DNA of 64,000 bases from Pontibacillus halophilus JSM 076056 = DSM 19796. Its GTDB lineage: Bacteria > Bacillota > Bacilli > Bacillales > BH030062. Made by a program: the position numbers and the translations under genes. Below are positions 16,787 through 24,967 of this stretch, in pieces; the stretch's first letter is position 1; each line of letters opens with the position of its first letter. The stretch is taken from positions 186,001-250,000 of the forward strand of contig NZ_AULI01000007.1 in assembly GCF_000425205.1 (NCBI RefSeq). Reading direction: 5' to 3'. The notes under the pieces are model-generated. The model did not search any database, was not told where the DNA came from, and saw only the letters and a list, made by a program, of their open reading frames with translations.

Positions 16787-17407
16787 ATGAAGATTGCTCT
16801 ATTAGGCGGAACAGGTAGAGTGGGACGAGAAGTTGCCAAACTTGCCGAAGCCGATGGTCATACAGTCGTCGCGCTTGTAAGGGATGCAGAAAAAGGGAAA
16901 ACTATCCTCCCGAATGCTCATCTTATTGAAGGAGATGCAACAACGATGGAGTCCATAAATCAATTAGTGGAACGTGCAGACGGATTGATCTCTTGTCTTG
17001 GTACGGACCGAACGACAACCTTGACGGATACTACTCCACTACTGATTCGTTCTATGAGTGAACATGGAATCAACCGAATTGTGACGATTGGAACCGCAGG
17101 CATCTTGAACAGTCGTTACGAAGAGGACCGCTACCGCTTTCAATCCAGTGAATCGAAACGAACGAAGACATTCGCCGCAGAAGAACATCTTCACGCATAC
17201 TTCACCTTAAAAGAATCTATGCTCGACTGGACGATTGTTTGCCCTACTTATTTACCTGAAGGCGGTCACGAGGGAAATGTTCGCTTTCTAGAAGATGTAT
17301 TACCTGAGAATGGAGAACGAGTCACGACCTATGATACGGCTAAATTTGCATACGATGCATTTCTCGAAGGAACTTTCTCAAAGAAGCGAGTAGGAATCTG
17401 TTATTGA
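16787..17407 (+). CDS. NAD(P)-binding oxidoreductase of the SDR/NmrA-like type
   Basis: A 206-residue Rossmann-fold protein. The N-terminal GGTGRVGREV is the dinucleotide-binding loop, LIEGDAT near residue 45-51 and LISCLGT near 66-72 mark the second strand region, and TIGTAGIL follows. It is of the short atypical SDR type (YwnB/BLVRB-like) which lacks the classical YxxxK dyad. No substrate can be named. Context gives no operon: it is a single gene ended by a strong hairpin. Confidence 0.75.
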   Translation: MKIALLGGTGRVGREVAKLAEADGHTVVALVRDAEKGKTILPNAHLIEGDATTMESINQLVERADGLISCLGTDRTTTLTDTTPLLIRSMSEHGINRIVTIGTAGILNSRYEEDRYRFQSSESKRTKTFAAEEHLHAYFTLKESMLDWTIVCPTYLPEGGHEGNVRFLEDVLPENGERVTTYDTAKFAYDAFLEGTFSKKRVGICY

Positions 17408-17474
17408 TTCACCCTCCTTACACGTATCCATCACAGCAGCTTGTACGTGCTGCACCTTCCGTCTGAACACCAAT

Positions 17475-17517
17475 AATAAAGCAGGACGAATCCATTACGA
17501 TTTCGTCCTGCTTTATT
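17475..17517. terminator. Strong bidirectional terminator
   Basis: A perfect 16-bp stem (17475-17490 with 17502-17517, core GCAGGACGAA) with A-rich and T-rich ends between convergent genes. Confidence 0.92.
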
Positions 17518-17533
17518 TATTGAAGGCTATCTT

Positions 17534-19171
17534 CTATGAGTTAATATACACCCTAACTTCATAAGGTTGAAGCTGATCAGGTTCGAGAAGGTCATAATTT
17601 GATAGAACAAGCTGATCTCCATCTGTTTCATACTCTAGAGGTTGGTCACTGAAATTGGCATAGACAACTGCTTCTTTCCCATACAGCTTCCGCTTGTAAG
17701 CAACCAATGTCTCATGTTCTGGGTGCAACAATTCAAATTCACCATAAACAAATTCTTCATGGTGCTTGCGCAAGTAGATCATAGATTTATAGAACGAGAG
17801 AATTGAATTTTTGTCTTCTTGTTGAGCAGCCACGTTCACTTCTTTGTAATTCGGGTTTAGACCAATCCATGTGTCATTCCCTTCAGTGAAGCCAGCCATA
17901 TGCCCATCGTTCCATTGCATCGGCGTGCGGGAATTGTCGCGAATTTGCTTGCGGATAATAGTCATCAGCTCTTCTTTAGAGCGCCCTTTTTGACGTTCTA
18001 CGTAATAGAAATTCTTCATCCCTACATCGTCATAATCTTCAATGGACTCGAAGTGTACGTTTGTCATACCGATTTCTTGCCCTTGGTAAATAAACGGTGT
18101 CCCTTTCATGAAGAAGTAAATAGCTCCTAACATTTTCGAGCTCTCTTTCCAGTATGTCGTGTCATTTCCAATCGTAGACACGCTACGAGGCTGGTCATGA
18201 TTCTCAAAGAACAACGCATTCCAGCCAATTCCCTCTAGACCATCCTGCCATCTCGACAATGCTTCCTTAATAGCTAGGACATCTACGCCTCCATCTGCAC
18301 TCTTGTCCCATAATCCAAGATGCTCAAACTGGAAGATCATATCAAAGTACCCATTCTCCTCACCAACCCAGCGCTCTGCATCCTCAATTTCAACTCCGTT
18401 TGCTTCACCAACCGTCATGATGTCATACTTCTCAAATGTACGATCGGATAGTTCGCGTAGCCAGGAATCGATACCAGGTTGATTCATATGCATGTCAAAG
18501 CTTGGCACATAATCAAGCTTCTTTGGATTCTCTAAGTCGGGGAAGCCATCACGCTTCTTAATGTGGCTAATTGCATCAATTCTAAATCCGTCAATCCCTT
18601 TATCTAGCCACCAGTTCACCATGCTATAGAGTTCTTCACGCACTTCTTCATTCTCCCAATTCAGGTCTGGCTGCTTCTTGCTAAAGAGATGTAGATAGTA
18701 CTGGCTTGTCTCTTCGTCGTACTCCCAAGCAGAGCCACTAAAGATGGACTCCCAGTTATTTGGTTCTTCGCCCCCATTCGCATCTTTCCAAATATACCAA
18801 TCCCGCTTTGGTGAATCTTTAGATGCGCGTGATTCTATAAACCATGGGTGTTCATCGCTCGTATGATTAATCACTAAATCAAGAATGAGCTTCATCCCGC
18901 GCTTATGTACCTCTTTAAGCAGCAAGTCAAAGTCTTCCATTGTCCCAAACTCTTGAAGGATCCCCCGGTAGTTCGAAATGTCGTAACCGTTATCATCATT
19001 TGGCGATTCAAATATTGGGCAAATCCAAATGACATCGATTCCAAGGTCCTTTAAATAATCAAGTTGTTGAATAACCCCACGAAGATCGCCAACCCCATCT
19101 CCGTTCGAATCTCTGAAACTTCTTGGATATATTTGATAAGCAACCGCTTCTTTCCACCACTGTTTCTTCAA
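17534..19171 (-). CDS. GH13 alpha-glucosidase / oligo-1,6-glucosidase
   Basis: A 545-residue (beta/alpha)8 enzyme that hydrolyses terminal alpha-glucosidic bonds of maltose- or isomaltose-type oligosaccharides in the cytoplasm. The four GH13 regions are visible: DLVINHTSDEH, GFRIDAISH (nucleophile Asp), VGEANG (acid Glu) and FFENHDQPR. The start is best at TTG 19171, with AAGGAG spaced 8 nt; an in-frame GTG at 19180 is too close to that site. A cre-like element lies just upstream, so glucose repression by CcpA is likely. It stands apart from any sugar transporter, which could be served by MsmX. Confidence 0.88.
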   Translation of the reverse strand: MKKQWWKEAVAYQIYPRSFRDSNGDGVGDLRGVIQQLDYLKDLGIDVIWICPIFESPNDDNGYDISNYRGILQEFGTMEDFDLLLKEVHKRGMKLILDLVINHTSDEHPWFIESRASKDSPKRDWYIWKDANGGEEPNNWESIFSGSAWEYDEETSQYYLHLFSKKQPDLNWENEEVREELYSMVNWWLDKGIDGFRIDAISHIKKRDGFPDLENPKKLDYVPSFDMHMNQPGIDSWLRELSDRTFEKYDIMTVGEANGVEIEDAERWVGEENGYFDMIFQFEHLGLWDKSADGGVDVLAIKEALSRWQDGLEGIGWNALFFENHDQPRSVSTIGNDTTYWKESSKMLGAIYFFMKGTPFIYQGQEIGMTNVHFESIEDYDDVGMKNFYYVERQKGRSKEELMTIIRKQIRDNSRTPMQWNDGHMAGFTEGNDTWIGLNPNYKEVNVAAQQEDKNSILSFYKSMIYLRKHHEEFVYGEFELLHPEHETLVAYKRKLYGKEAVVYANFSDQPLEYETDGDQLVLSNYDLLEPDQLQPYEVRVYINS

Positions 19172-19195
19172 AGCCAACACTCCTTACATTCGTTG

Positions 19196-19209
19196 CGAAA
19201 ACGATTTCA
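19196..19209. promoter_or_regulatory. cre-like site upstream of the glucosidase
   Basis: CGAAAACGATTTCA matches TGNAARCGNWWWCA at 13 of 14 positions and lies 25 bp before the glucosidase start, where CcpA could block transcription. Confidence 0.55.
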
Positions 19210-19427
19210 TAAATCTATTGTAATCGATTTGTACGTTTCCGGATACCCCCGAATTTGAGAAGATTCTGTCGAATTAGCTTAAAATTTTATAAACCACTCT
19301 CACCCTGATTCTTACAGCGAAACATGCCAGCATATCTGCACAAAGAGGTACATCAAATAGGGGCGGGTCTTATTGAATGACGTGAGAGAGGATTCTAAGC
19401 TAGCCAGTCAAACGAACCCCTTCTTCA

Positions 19428-19479
19428 TTGTAAACATTGAATTAGGTAGGTATAATAAGTAACAATAACCAATTATTGT
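19428..19479 (+). promoter_or_regulatory. Orphan forward promoter with palindrome at the start point
   Basis: TTGTAA (19428-19433), 17 nt, TATAAT (19451-19456). At the expected start point is ACAATAA-CCAA-TTATTGT (19462-19479), a perfect 7-bp palindrome. No forward gene follows before the hairpin at 19584-19610, so it could drive a short RNA of about 145 nt or be a relic. The remainder of the 19172-19616 gap shows nothing else. Confidence 0.35.
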
Positions 19480-19583
19480 AATCTAGTTAGGTTTCACTCG
19501 TACACCTTCTAAGAAACATAGTGAATCGTTCACTCTATACCTAACACCATTCTTAGTACTAAATCTTTCTCATAAACAAAAGC

Positions 19584-19610
19584 CCTTCCCTTTAATTGAT
19601 AAAGGGAAGG
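19584..19610 (-). terminator. Terminator of the VanY-like gene
   Basis: CCTTCCCTTTA and TAAAGGGAAGG form an 11-bp stem with a 5-nt loop. On the reverse strand GCTTTTGTTT follows. Confidence 0.85.
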
Positions 19611-19616
19611 ACTCTA

Positions 19617-20462
19617 TTAATCGAGATTATAATATTCTTCAATCGTTACATTGTTCTCATAAATCTCTGTAGCAACTTCTTTCCCTACATAACGAATATG
19701 CCAGGGTTCATATTGATAGCCCGTTATTTCACTTTTGCCCTCTGGATACCGAATGATGTACCCATATTCATGGGCATGTTCGGCAAGCCAGCTACCTGGC
19801 TCTGTATCGCCAAATTCTTCTGTTAGCTTAAAGGAGAGCTGAGCGACGGTTACATCCATAGATAAACCAGTCTGATGCTCACTTTGACCCGGTTTAGCAG
19901 AGAATGTATTTGCTTTCTCTTCCCCGTAAGCTGCAACATTGCTTTCATAAATTGACTTTTGTCTGTCGTAAGAACGGTATCCTGAAGCAGCTACAAGATC
20001 GACCCCTTCTTCTTCAGCAGCTTGGAAGAGCTGTTCAAGAGATGTAGCGGCGACTTGGCGCATCTGCCTCTTCGGATGGTCCTCTTCAAAGTAGAACGGG
20101 ACGTCTGGTTCGACCAAATTTGCCGGTACATAATCTGCCGGTAATTCACGTTGTTTGTTAATTACAGCGGTTATGCTACTCGGGTCTTCAACGACGATAG
20201 GTTCTGAAGAGGTAGCAGATTGTTGGTCTTTGTTTCCTGATTGAGATTCAGAGTTATCTGAGAGCGTTTCTTCTGAAGGTTGCTCTTCGTCTTCAACCGA
20301 GGCTTCTTCGCCCTGATCAGTTGGTTGTTTCGGTGACTCTTTCTCTGCTGGTTCCGTCTGTTTTTCTGGTGATGTGGTAACGGTTTTGGCTTCCTCGCCT
20401 TGACAACCCGTTAAGATGAACACACCTGTTACAACGACGCTATAAATCCATTTCTTATACAT
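19617..20462 (-). CDS. D-alanyl-D-alanine carboxypeptidase lipoprotein (VanY/YodJ-like)
   Basis: A 281-residue lipoprotein. The signal segment ends in lipobox LTGC (Cys19), followed by a disordered Glu/Ser/Thr/Gln-rich linker of about 90 residues. The catalytic M15B domain has the zinc ligands in SEHQTG (His), LSMDV (Asp) and EPWHIRY (His), with SGYRSYDRQ upstream. It should trim the terminal D-Ala of muropeptides outside the membrane. The long acidic linker is typical of salt-adapted bacilli. The gene is divergent from capA-like at 20558, with less than 100 bp between. Confidence 0.88.
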   Translation of the reverse strand: MYKKWIYSVVVTGVFILTGCQGEEAKTVTTSPEKQTEPAEKESPKQPTDQGEEASVEDEEQPSEETLSDNSESQSGNKDQQSATSSEPIVVEDPSSITAVINKQRELPADYVPANLVEPDVPFYFEEDHPKRQMRQVAATSLEQLFQAAEEEGVDLVAASGYRSYDRQKSIYESNVAAYGEEKANTFSAKPGQSEHQTGLSMDVTVAQLSFKLTEEFGDTEPGSWLAEHAHEYGYIIRYPEGKSEITGYQYEPWHIRYVGKEVATEIYENNVTIEEYYNLD

Positions 20463-20557
20463 GCACGAACCTTCCTTTACTCAATCTCTAAAGATACTAT
20501 AACACGGTTTAGAAGCAGGAACAAAAAACCAATTCATACTGATAAGGAGTTGTTCCT

Positions 20558-21598
20558 ATGATTGTTTCGTTTTGGATTGTATTACAAGCCCTATTCCCAG
20601 CCTTACACCCTGAAGAAGTGGCAATGGTCGTGCATGAGAGCAATGAGCCGGTTACGCTCTCATTCGCAGGTGATGTCATTGCAGAGCAATCCACCGCCTT
20701 CACCATTGAATCAAATCCCGCACAACCCTTTACGTATGTGGCTCCTTACTTTGAACGAAGTCATTATTCTGTCGTTAATCTTGAGACCCCCGTGACTCAT
20801 CGAGGCACTGCCTTCCCTAAGATTTACAACTTCAGGGCTTCTCCTAAACTGTTAGATGGACTTCAACATTCTGGTGTTGACTTAGTCAGTTTAGCGAACA
20901 ATCATACGCTTGACTATGGGGAGATTGGCTTGAAAGATACATTAGACCAATTGACTCAGAAGAACTTGGCTTATATGGGAGCAGGGGTCAATGAGAGTGC
21001 TGCTTACAAAGAACATATCGTGACATTGAAGGGGCGTCGAATTGCTTTCCTCGCGTTCTCACACGTCCTCCCTTCCGTTAGTTGGTATGCAGAACGTAAC
21101 CAGCCTGGTATCGCAAGTGGCTATCAACTAGACCGAGCTGCCGAACGGGTCCGCGCGGTTCAAGAGCAGAATGACTATGTGATTGTTTATTACCATTGGG
21201 GAGAAGAACGAGCGGTTCACTTCAATGAGCGTCAGCAGAATATTGCTCATACGTTAATCGATGAAGGGGCAGATGCAGTCATCGGAGCTCATCCTCATGT
21301 GTTGCAAGGTTTTGAGTACTATAAAGGAAAGCCCATCGCCTATTCTCTCGGCAACTTCCTCTTTCCTGACTATGTAGAAGGCAGAACGGCAGAGACTGGC
21401 ATCTTAACATTAACTTTAGAAGGAAACGAAATCCGCTCTTCCTTTACTCCCTTCGTAATTCAAGATGATGTCATTCATCCGTTATCTAACTCAGAAACTA
21501 TGAATCAATGTATCTGGTTAGAAACCTTGTCAGAACACATTGATCTCTCTCAAGATGGCGAATCTTGCCTCATTCAACAGGAAAGGAACGGCTCTTGA
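20558..21598 (+). CDS. CapA/PgsA-type metallophosphatase-fold protein
   Basis: A 346-residue member of the CapA (poly-gamma-glutamate synthesis) family. Family blocks are LSFAGDVIAE near residue 30-40, NLETPVT near 75, SLANNHTLDYG near 117-127, and the His-bearing YYHWGEE and GAHPHVLQG near 215-250. A short hydrophobic N-terminus (residues 1-18) may be a signal or anchor. No pgsBC or capBC genes are nearby, so a role in capsule formation is uncertain; many Bacillaceae have such lone copies. AAGGAG lies 9 nt before the ATG. Confidence 0.82.
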   Translation: MIVSFWIVLQALFPALHPEEVAMVVHESNEPVTLSFAGDVIAEQSTAFTIESNPAQPFTYVAPYFERSHYSVVNLETPVTHRGTAFPKIYNFRASPKLLDGLQHSGVDLVSLANNHTLDYGEIGLKDTLDQLTQKNLAYMGAGVNESAAYKEHIVTLKGRRIAFLAFSHVLPSVSWYAERNQPGIASGYQLDRAAERVRAVQEQNDYVIVYYHWGEERAVHFNERQQNIAHTLIDEGADAVIGAHPHVLQGFEYYKGKPIAYSLGNFLFPDYVEGRTAETGILTLTLEGNEIRSSFTPFVIQDDVIHPLSNSETMNQCIWLETLSEHIDLSQDGESCLIQQERNGS

Positions 21599-21616
21599 GC
21601 CGTTCCTTTATTATTA
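21583..21616 (+). terminator. Terminator overlapping the capA-like stop
   Basis: AGGAACGGCT and AGCCGTTCCT form a 10-bp stem around the TGA codon, followed by TTATTATTATT. Confidence 0.88.
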
Positions 21617-21856
21617 TTCATACGTATAAGGTTTATATCGTTCACTCAACTCGACAAATCGGTCGCGGTCCCCTTGGTCAATAGCTTCGTTAATCAAAGA
21701 TTCAAGGTGATTCTTATTCCATGTGTACATCAATTCGTCTAAAACTAGCCTGGATGCAAGGGTGACTTCGTACGGCACTTCTCTTCTAGCATGAATAACC
21801 TTTCTCCCATGGAAGGTATACCAACTAAGCGAATAGGACACTTTCTCTTTTTTCAT
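21614..21856 (-). CDS. IDEAL-domain protein, 80 aa
   Basis: The C-terminal ~40 residues match the IDEAL motif: LVLDELMYTWNK followed by LINEAIDQGDRDRFVELSERY, the form seen in YpiB and in ComK-related regulators of bacilli. I start at ATG 21856 (protein MKKEKVSYSLSWYTF) because AAGGGGG is 8 nt upstream; the open frame extends further only without start signal. The first half is a short beta-rich segment with basic residues. IDEAL proteins bind other proteins, but no target can be named here. It is a single gene. Confidence 0.7.
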   Translation of the reverse strand: MKKEKVSYSLSWYTFHGRKVIHARREVPYEVTLASRLVLDELMYTWNKNHLESLINEAIDQGDRDRFVELSERYKPYTYE

Positions 21857-22022
21857 GGGACTTACCCCCTTGTTCCTTTTTTTTATTATATGATAGACAG
21901 AGCTAAATTGAAACAATATTCTGAATTTAATGTGTTTATTTTTCTTTTCCCTTGATTTCAAGCCATTAAACAAGTCAACTTGCTTCCCTTCATACACTTA
22001 GAGTACGAAGGAGGCGAAAGGG

Positions 22023-22469
22023 ATGGGATTTAATCCAAATGCGGTTTACGTACAGTATCGCCCAGACATCCACCATTTTACACCTTATTTAGAAAGAAAA
22101 TACACGCTGACTCATTCGGATGAAACGGCGCAGTTGTTTCTAACCGTATCAAAACAGTTTGCTTACGATACTCTGAATCCAGAACGAGACGAGGTGTTCG
22201 CTACGTGGATTCCTAACTATGAGGGGGTTGTATTTCAGGGGAGTGTCTTTGTTGGGGATGAATCGATTCCTCGCCAAAGGCAATTCAGGCGCTACACAAT
22301 CTTTCATAAGGAGATGGAAACGGCACTTAGGTCCATTTTCTACGGAGAAAGATGGCTGCTTCAAGCTTACCCTTTCCTCCTTTATAGTCCAATCCATATC
22401 CAGTTCAACAGTAACCTACCATACTACCATCAAAACCTGTTTTTCGGTTATGTATACCAATACGTCTAA
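22023..22469 (+). CDS. STAY-GREEN (SGR) family protein, bacterial
   Basis: A 148-residue product with the STAY-GREEN signature: ERKYTLTHSDETAQLFLTV (residues about 24-42), then RDEVFATW, FQGSVFV, a RRYTIFHKEME block and FYGERWLLQAYPFLLYSPIHIQF. In plants and algae SGR removes magnesium from chlorophyll a. Bacterial homologues occur in non-photosynthetic Bacillaceae and have been discussed as the source of the plant gene by lateral transfer. The natural substrate here is unknown, since no tetrapyrrole genes are nearby. AAGGAGG lies 9 nt before the ATG. Confidence 0.75.
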   Translation: MGFNPNAVYVQYRPDIHHFTPYLERKYTLTHSDETAQLFLTVSKQFAYDTLNPERDEVFATWIPNYEGVVFQGSVFVGDESIPRQRQFRRYTIFHKEMETALRSIFYGERWLLQAYPFLLYSPIHIQFNSNLPYYHQNLFFGYVYQYV

Positions 22470-22475
22470 TGCTAC

Positions 22476-22510
22476 TAAAAAGCAGAGGTGCGAATTGGGC
22501 ACCCCTGCTA
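22476..22510 (-). terminator. Terminator of the wrbA-like gene
   Basis: AGCAGnGGTGC and GCACCnCTGCT pair around a 7-nt loop. On the reverse strand TTTTTAG follows. The hairpin can also end the forward SGR transcript. Confidence 0.82.
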
Positions 22511-22514
22511 CTCA

Positions 22515-23123
22515 TTAAGATTGATGAATTCGTTTCGCAATGTCCACAGTTCGACGAGCCTGATGCTTCACTGCGTCCTCCACATCTTCTTGCATGTCTC
22601 CATCTTGGTTAACGGTTACACTCGTTCCATATGGGTTGCCTCCAGATGTGAAAGCGGATTGGTCGGAATAACCTGGTGCAGCCACGATAGCTCCCCAGTG
22701 GAACATCGTTGTATATAGATTTAGAATCGTTTGCTCTTGTCCACCGTGAGCATTGCTAGCTGACGCCATGGCACTCACAACCTTGTTCACGAGCTTTCCA
22801 TTGAACCAAAGGCCGCCGGTCGTATCAAGGAAGGATTTAATCTGGGCGGGTACATTACCGAAGCGGGTAGGCGTACTAAAGATGAATCCATCCGCCCACT
22901 CCAGGTCATCGTTCGTTACGATTGGAACATGTTGAGTGGCATCAATGTGAGAACGCCAAGCTGGATTCTGATCAATCGCCTCATCTGGAGCTGTCTCTGC
23001 AACGCGCACAAGTCTCACCTCTGCACCTGCTTCTTTCGCAGCCTCTTCGGCCCACTGAGCTAGCTTATAGTTTGTACCTGTTGAACTGTAGTAAATCACT
23101 GCAATCTTCGTCAACGCTTCCAT
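22515..23123 (-). CDS. wrbA: WrbA-type NAD(P)H:quinone oxidoreductase (flavodoxin-like)
   Basis: A 202-residue FMN flavoprotein that reduces quinones with two electrons and so limits redox cycling. The N-terminal IYYSSTGTNYKLA binds FMN phosphate; PTRFGNVPAQIKSFLDTTGGLW near residue 84-105 is the WrbA hallmark, and GGQEQTI and NPYGTS complete the FMN and dimer sites. The ATG at 23123 overlaps the GGGG ribosome site, so a TTG four codons in (23114) may be the true start. It is a monocistronic gene. Confidence 0.88.
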   Translation of the reverse strand: MEALTKIAVIYYSSTGTNYKLAQWAEEAAKEAGAEVRLVRVAETAPDEAIDQNPAWRSHIDATQHVPIVTNDDLEWADGFIFSTPTRFGNVPAQIKSFLDTTGGLWFNGKLVNKVVSAMASASNAHGGQEQTILNLYTTMFHWGAIVAAPGYSDQSAFTSGGNPYGTSVTVNQDGDMQEDVEDAVKHQARRTVDIAKRIHQS

Positions 23124-23345
23124 CCCCTTTGCCTCACGTATTATGGATACGTGCTACTTATTCCCCTTCACCAACTTGTTCAAAACCATAATTTTCAATT
23201 TCGAGATAATTTCGAGCCGCCTAACCTATGTACGAAATGTTTCTTTTACTCGCTTCATCCATACAAGCAGCACACATATTCATAAGATAGCTTACTTAAT
23301 TTACCGCATCTCATGACAACAACCCGCTCACATTTCGTTCTCGCT

Positions 23346-23354
23346 CATATATTA
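23346..23354 (+). promoter_or_regulatory. Mother-cell (sigma-E/sigma-K) -10-like element
   Basis: CATATATTA matches the -10 consensus CATANNNTA of mother-cell sigma factors. A matching -35 at standard distance is weak. It lies 25 bp before the start of the Gln/Asp-rich gene, so the leader would be very short. The rest of 23124-23378 shows nothing. Confidence 0.3.
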
Positions 23355-23378
23355 CGAATGTGAAAGGTGGTGAAACAT

Positions 23379-23783
23379 ATGGGATACTACAAGCATCATG
23401 ACTGGTACGATTACAGTGATATGAAGAAGATGAAGTATGAAATGGAGCAAACGATGTTCCAGCTTCAAAAGCAGCTCCAGAAACAACTTCAATTCCAATA
23501 TCAAGATCAACACCAGTATCAAGACCAAGACCAAGACCAACGCCAACGCCAATTGCAAGACCAAGACCAAAATCAAAGACAAAATGACTTTGATTACAGC
23601 AACTTCGATAACAACGCGAACAACACAATCTACGTGAGCAACGAAGCAACAGCGTCATCTGTTGCAGTCGCTGTCGCTGTCGCAGTTGCGGTTGCTCGTG
23701 CCATGAACGGAGACGCATCTGAGGGTGATCTTAGTCAGCTTTCTGAGCTAATCGCTTCTCTTCAAGGCGGAGATAACAACTAA
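23379..23783 (+). CDS. Gln/Asp-rich low-complexity protein, spore-coat-like
   Basis: A 134-residue protein with three parts. Residues 1-30 are Tyr/Lys/His/Met-rich (MGYYKHHDWYDYSDMKK). Residues about 31-75 consist of Gln runs alternating with Asp, Tyr and Arg (repeated QDQ units). A segment of alternating Ala and Val (SVAVAVAVAVAVARA, about 100-114) leads to an acidic tail. I start at ATG 23379 because AGGTGG is 8 nt upstream. Tyr- and Gln-rich composition suits cross-linked coat or exosporium proteins, and the -10-like element upstream agrees, but no family is recognised. Confidence 0.65.
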   Translation: MGYYKHHDWYDYSDMKKMKYEMEQTMFQLQKQLQKQLQFQYQDQHQYQDQDQDQRQRQLQDQDQNQRQNDFDYSNFDNNANNTIYVSNEATASSVAVAVAVAVAVARAMNGDASEGDLSQLSELIASLQGGDNN

Positions 23784-23821
23784 TCCACTAGTCAGTTGGC
23801 ACTACTAGTGTATGCGATAAG

Positions 23822-23851
23822 AAAGAGCAAGGTGCACGCACCTTGCTCTTT
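23822..23851. terminator. Terminator after the Gln/Asp-rich gene
   Basis: A perfect 14-bp stem (AAAGAGCAAGGTGC with GCACCTTGCTCTTT) with a 2-nt centre, then TTCT. Confidence 0.88.
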
Positions 23852-23943
23852 TCTACATAGGTTCTCTCTAATTGGGCTTATGGAGTAGTTGGATGGATGG
23901 CCAGGTGAAACGACTTACTTTGTGTTTTCAATCCCTCCCCCAT

Positions 23944-24258
23944 TCAACCTTCCATTTCCGGAGTCCACTGGTAAGTTTCCATGTGGATTTTTCCTTGTTC
24001 GCTTACTTCTACACCTTCCGCTTCTAGAGAAAGCTTTTGGTCTAGAAATGCGTCTTCGGATAGGGAGATTTGTCCTTTTGAATTAATGACTCGGTGCCAC
24101 GGGAGGCCATGCTTTCGACTCATCGAGTGTAACAATCGTGCCACTTGACGTGCGCCGCGCGGACTTCCTGCGAGCTTCGCTAACTGCCCATAAGTAGCCA
24201 CTTTTCCTTCTGGGATTTTCTTGATTAACGTGATTACTCTTTCTGTAAAAGGCGTCAT
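23944..24258 (-). CDS. Alkyltransferase-like protein (ATL)
   Basis: A 104-residue protein with the DNA-binding fold of O6-alkylguanine-DNA alkyltransferase: IPEGKVATYGQLAKLAG, then SPRGARQVARLL, then the active-site block. There the reactive Cys of PCHRV is Trp (PWHRVI), as in ATL proteins, which bind alkylated guanine and hand it to nucleotide excision repair and cannot transfer the alkyl group. The start ATG (24258, MTPFTERV) is chosen because homologues begin near here and AAAGGA lies upstream; 12 extra codons are open before it. Confidence 0.85.
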   Translation of the reverse strand: MTPFTERVITLIKKIPEGKVATYGQLAKLAGSPRGARQVARLLHSMSRKHGLPWHRVINSKGQISLSEDAFLDQKLSLEAEGVEVSEQGKIHMETYQWTPEMEG

Positions 24259-24317
24259 CCTTACATCGTCCTTTCTTCCCTTAACAGTGTACAAAAGTTA
24301 AGCGGAAAGATGAAGAA

Positions 24318-24950
24318 TTAGCATAGTCTTCCTTCCTCCATGTAGATTAGACGGTCCCCGAGTCGTTCTGCCTCTCGGTAATTATGGGTGACAAGTAAAA
24401 TTGGGATTTGCCAATCTTGTTGAACGCTCTCGAGAAGGCCATATCCTTCTTCCTTGGACCATTCATCAAGAGCAGAAAACGGTTCATCCATCAACAGCAC
24501 CCGAGGTCGCCTGACTAATGCTCTCGCAACTGCAACCCGTTGCTTCTCTCCACCTGAGATCTCCCTTGGCTTACTCTTACGTAAATGAGAGATGCCAAGC
24601 GTTTCTAGTACAGCATCTACGTGATTACGCTGCACAGCACGTTCACTCTTCGTAAGCGCATATTCCACATTTTTCTGAACTGTCATATGAGGAAACAACG
24701 CATAATCTTGAAAGATATAGCCAACCCCACGCCTTTGAGGAGGGATAAAGACACGATTGCCATCGTACACGCATTGATCATCTATGGAGATTGTGCCCCC
24801 ATCAGGCTTTGAAAGACCTGCAATACAATTAAGGAGTGTAGTCTTACCACTACCTGACCTTCCTAATAAAACGACAAGCTCGTGATGGATACGAAGCTGG
24901 ACGTCTAACTTGAAATGTGAGAGTTGTTTATGTAGATCAATAGATAACAC
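24318..24950 (-). CDS. modC: Molybdate ABC transporter ATP-binding protein
   Basis: A 210-residue ATPase, third gene of modABC. Walker A GRSGSGKTT is at residues 30-38, the Q-loop YIFQDYALFPHM near 78, signature ISGGEKQRV near 120 and Walker B VLLMDEP near 140. It ends soon after the ATPase domain and lacks the C-terminal molybdate-binding TOBE domain that ModC of enteric bacteria has, common in Firmicutes. The start is GTG 24950 with GGAAG spaced 8 nt. It powers uptake of molybdate for molybdenum cofactor enzymes, none of which is in the window. Confidence 0.85.
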   Translation of the reverse strand: MLSIDLHKQLSHFKLDVQLRIHHELVVLLGRSGSGKTTLLNCIAGLSKPDGGTISIDDQCVYDGNRVFIPPQRRGVGYIFQDYALFPHMTVQKNVEYALTKSERAVQRNHVDAVLETLGISHLRKSKPREISGGEKQRVAVARALVRRPRVLLMDEPFSALDEWSKEEGYGLLESVQQDWQIPILLVTHNYREAERLGDRLIYMEEGRLC

Positions 24951-24967
24951 GCCGTGGACTTCCTTTC

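Noticed and set aside
19596-19826. Forward frame of 76 codons within the VanY-like gene
   Set aside because: Antisense to a complete zinc peptidase domain.
23311-23718. Reverse-strand frames rich in Leu-Val or Gly-Leu repeats
   Set aside because: Shadows of the Gln/Asp repeat gene on the forward strand, without start signals.
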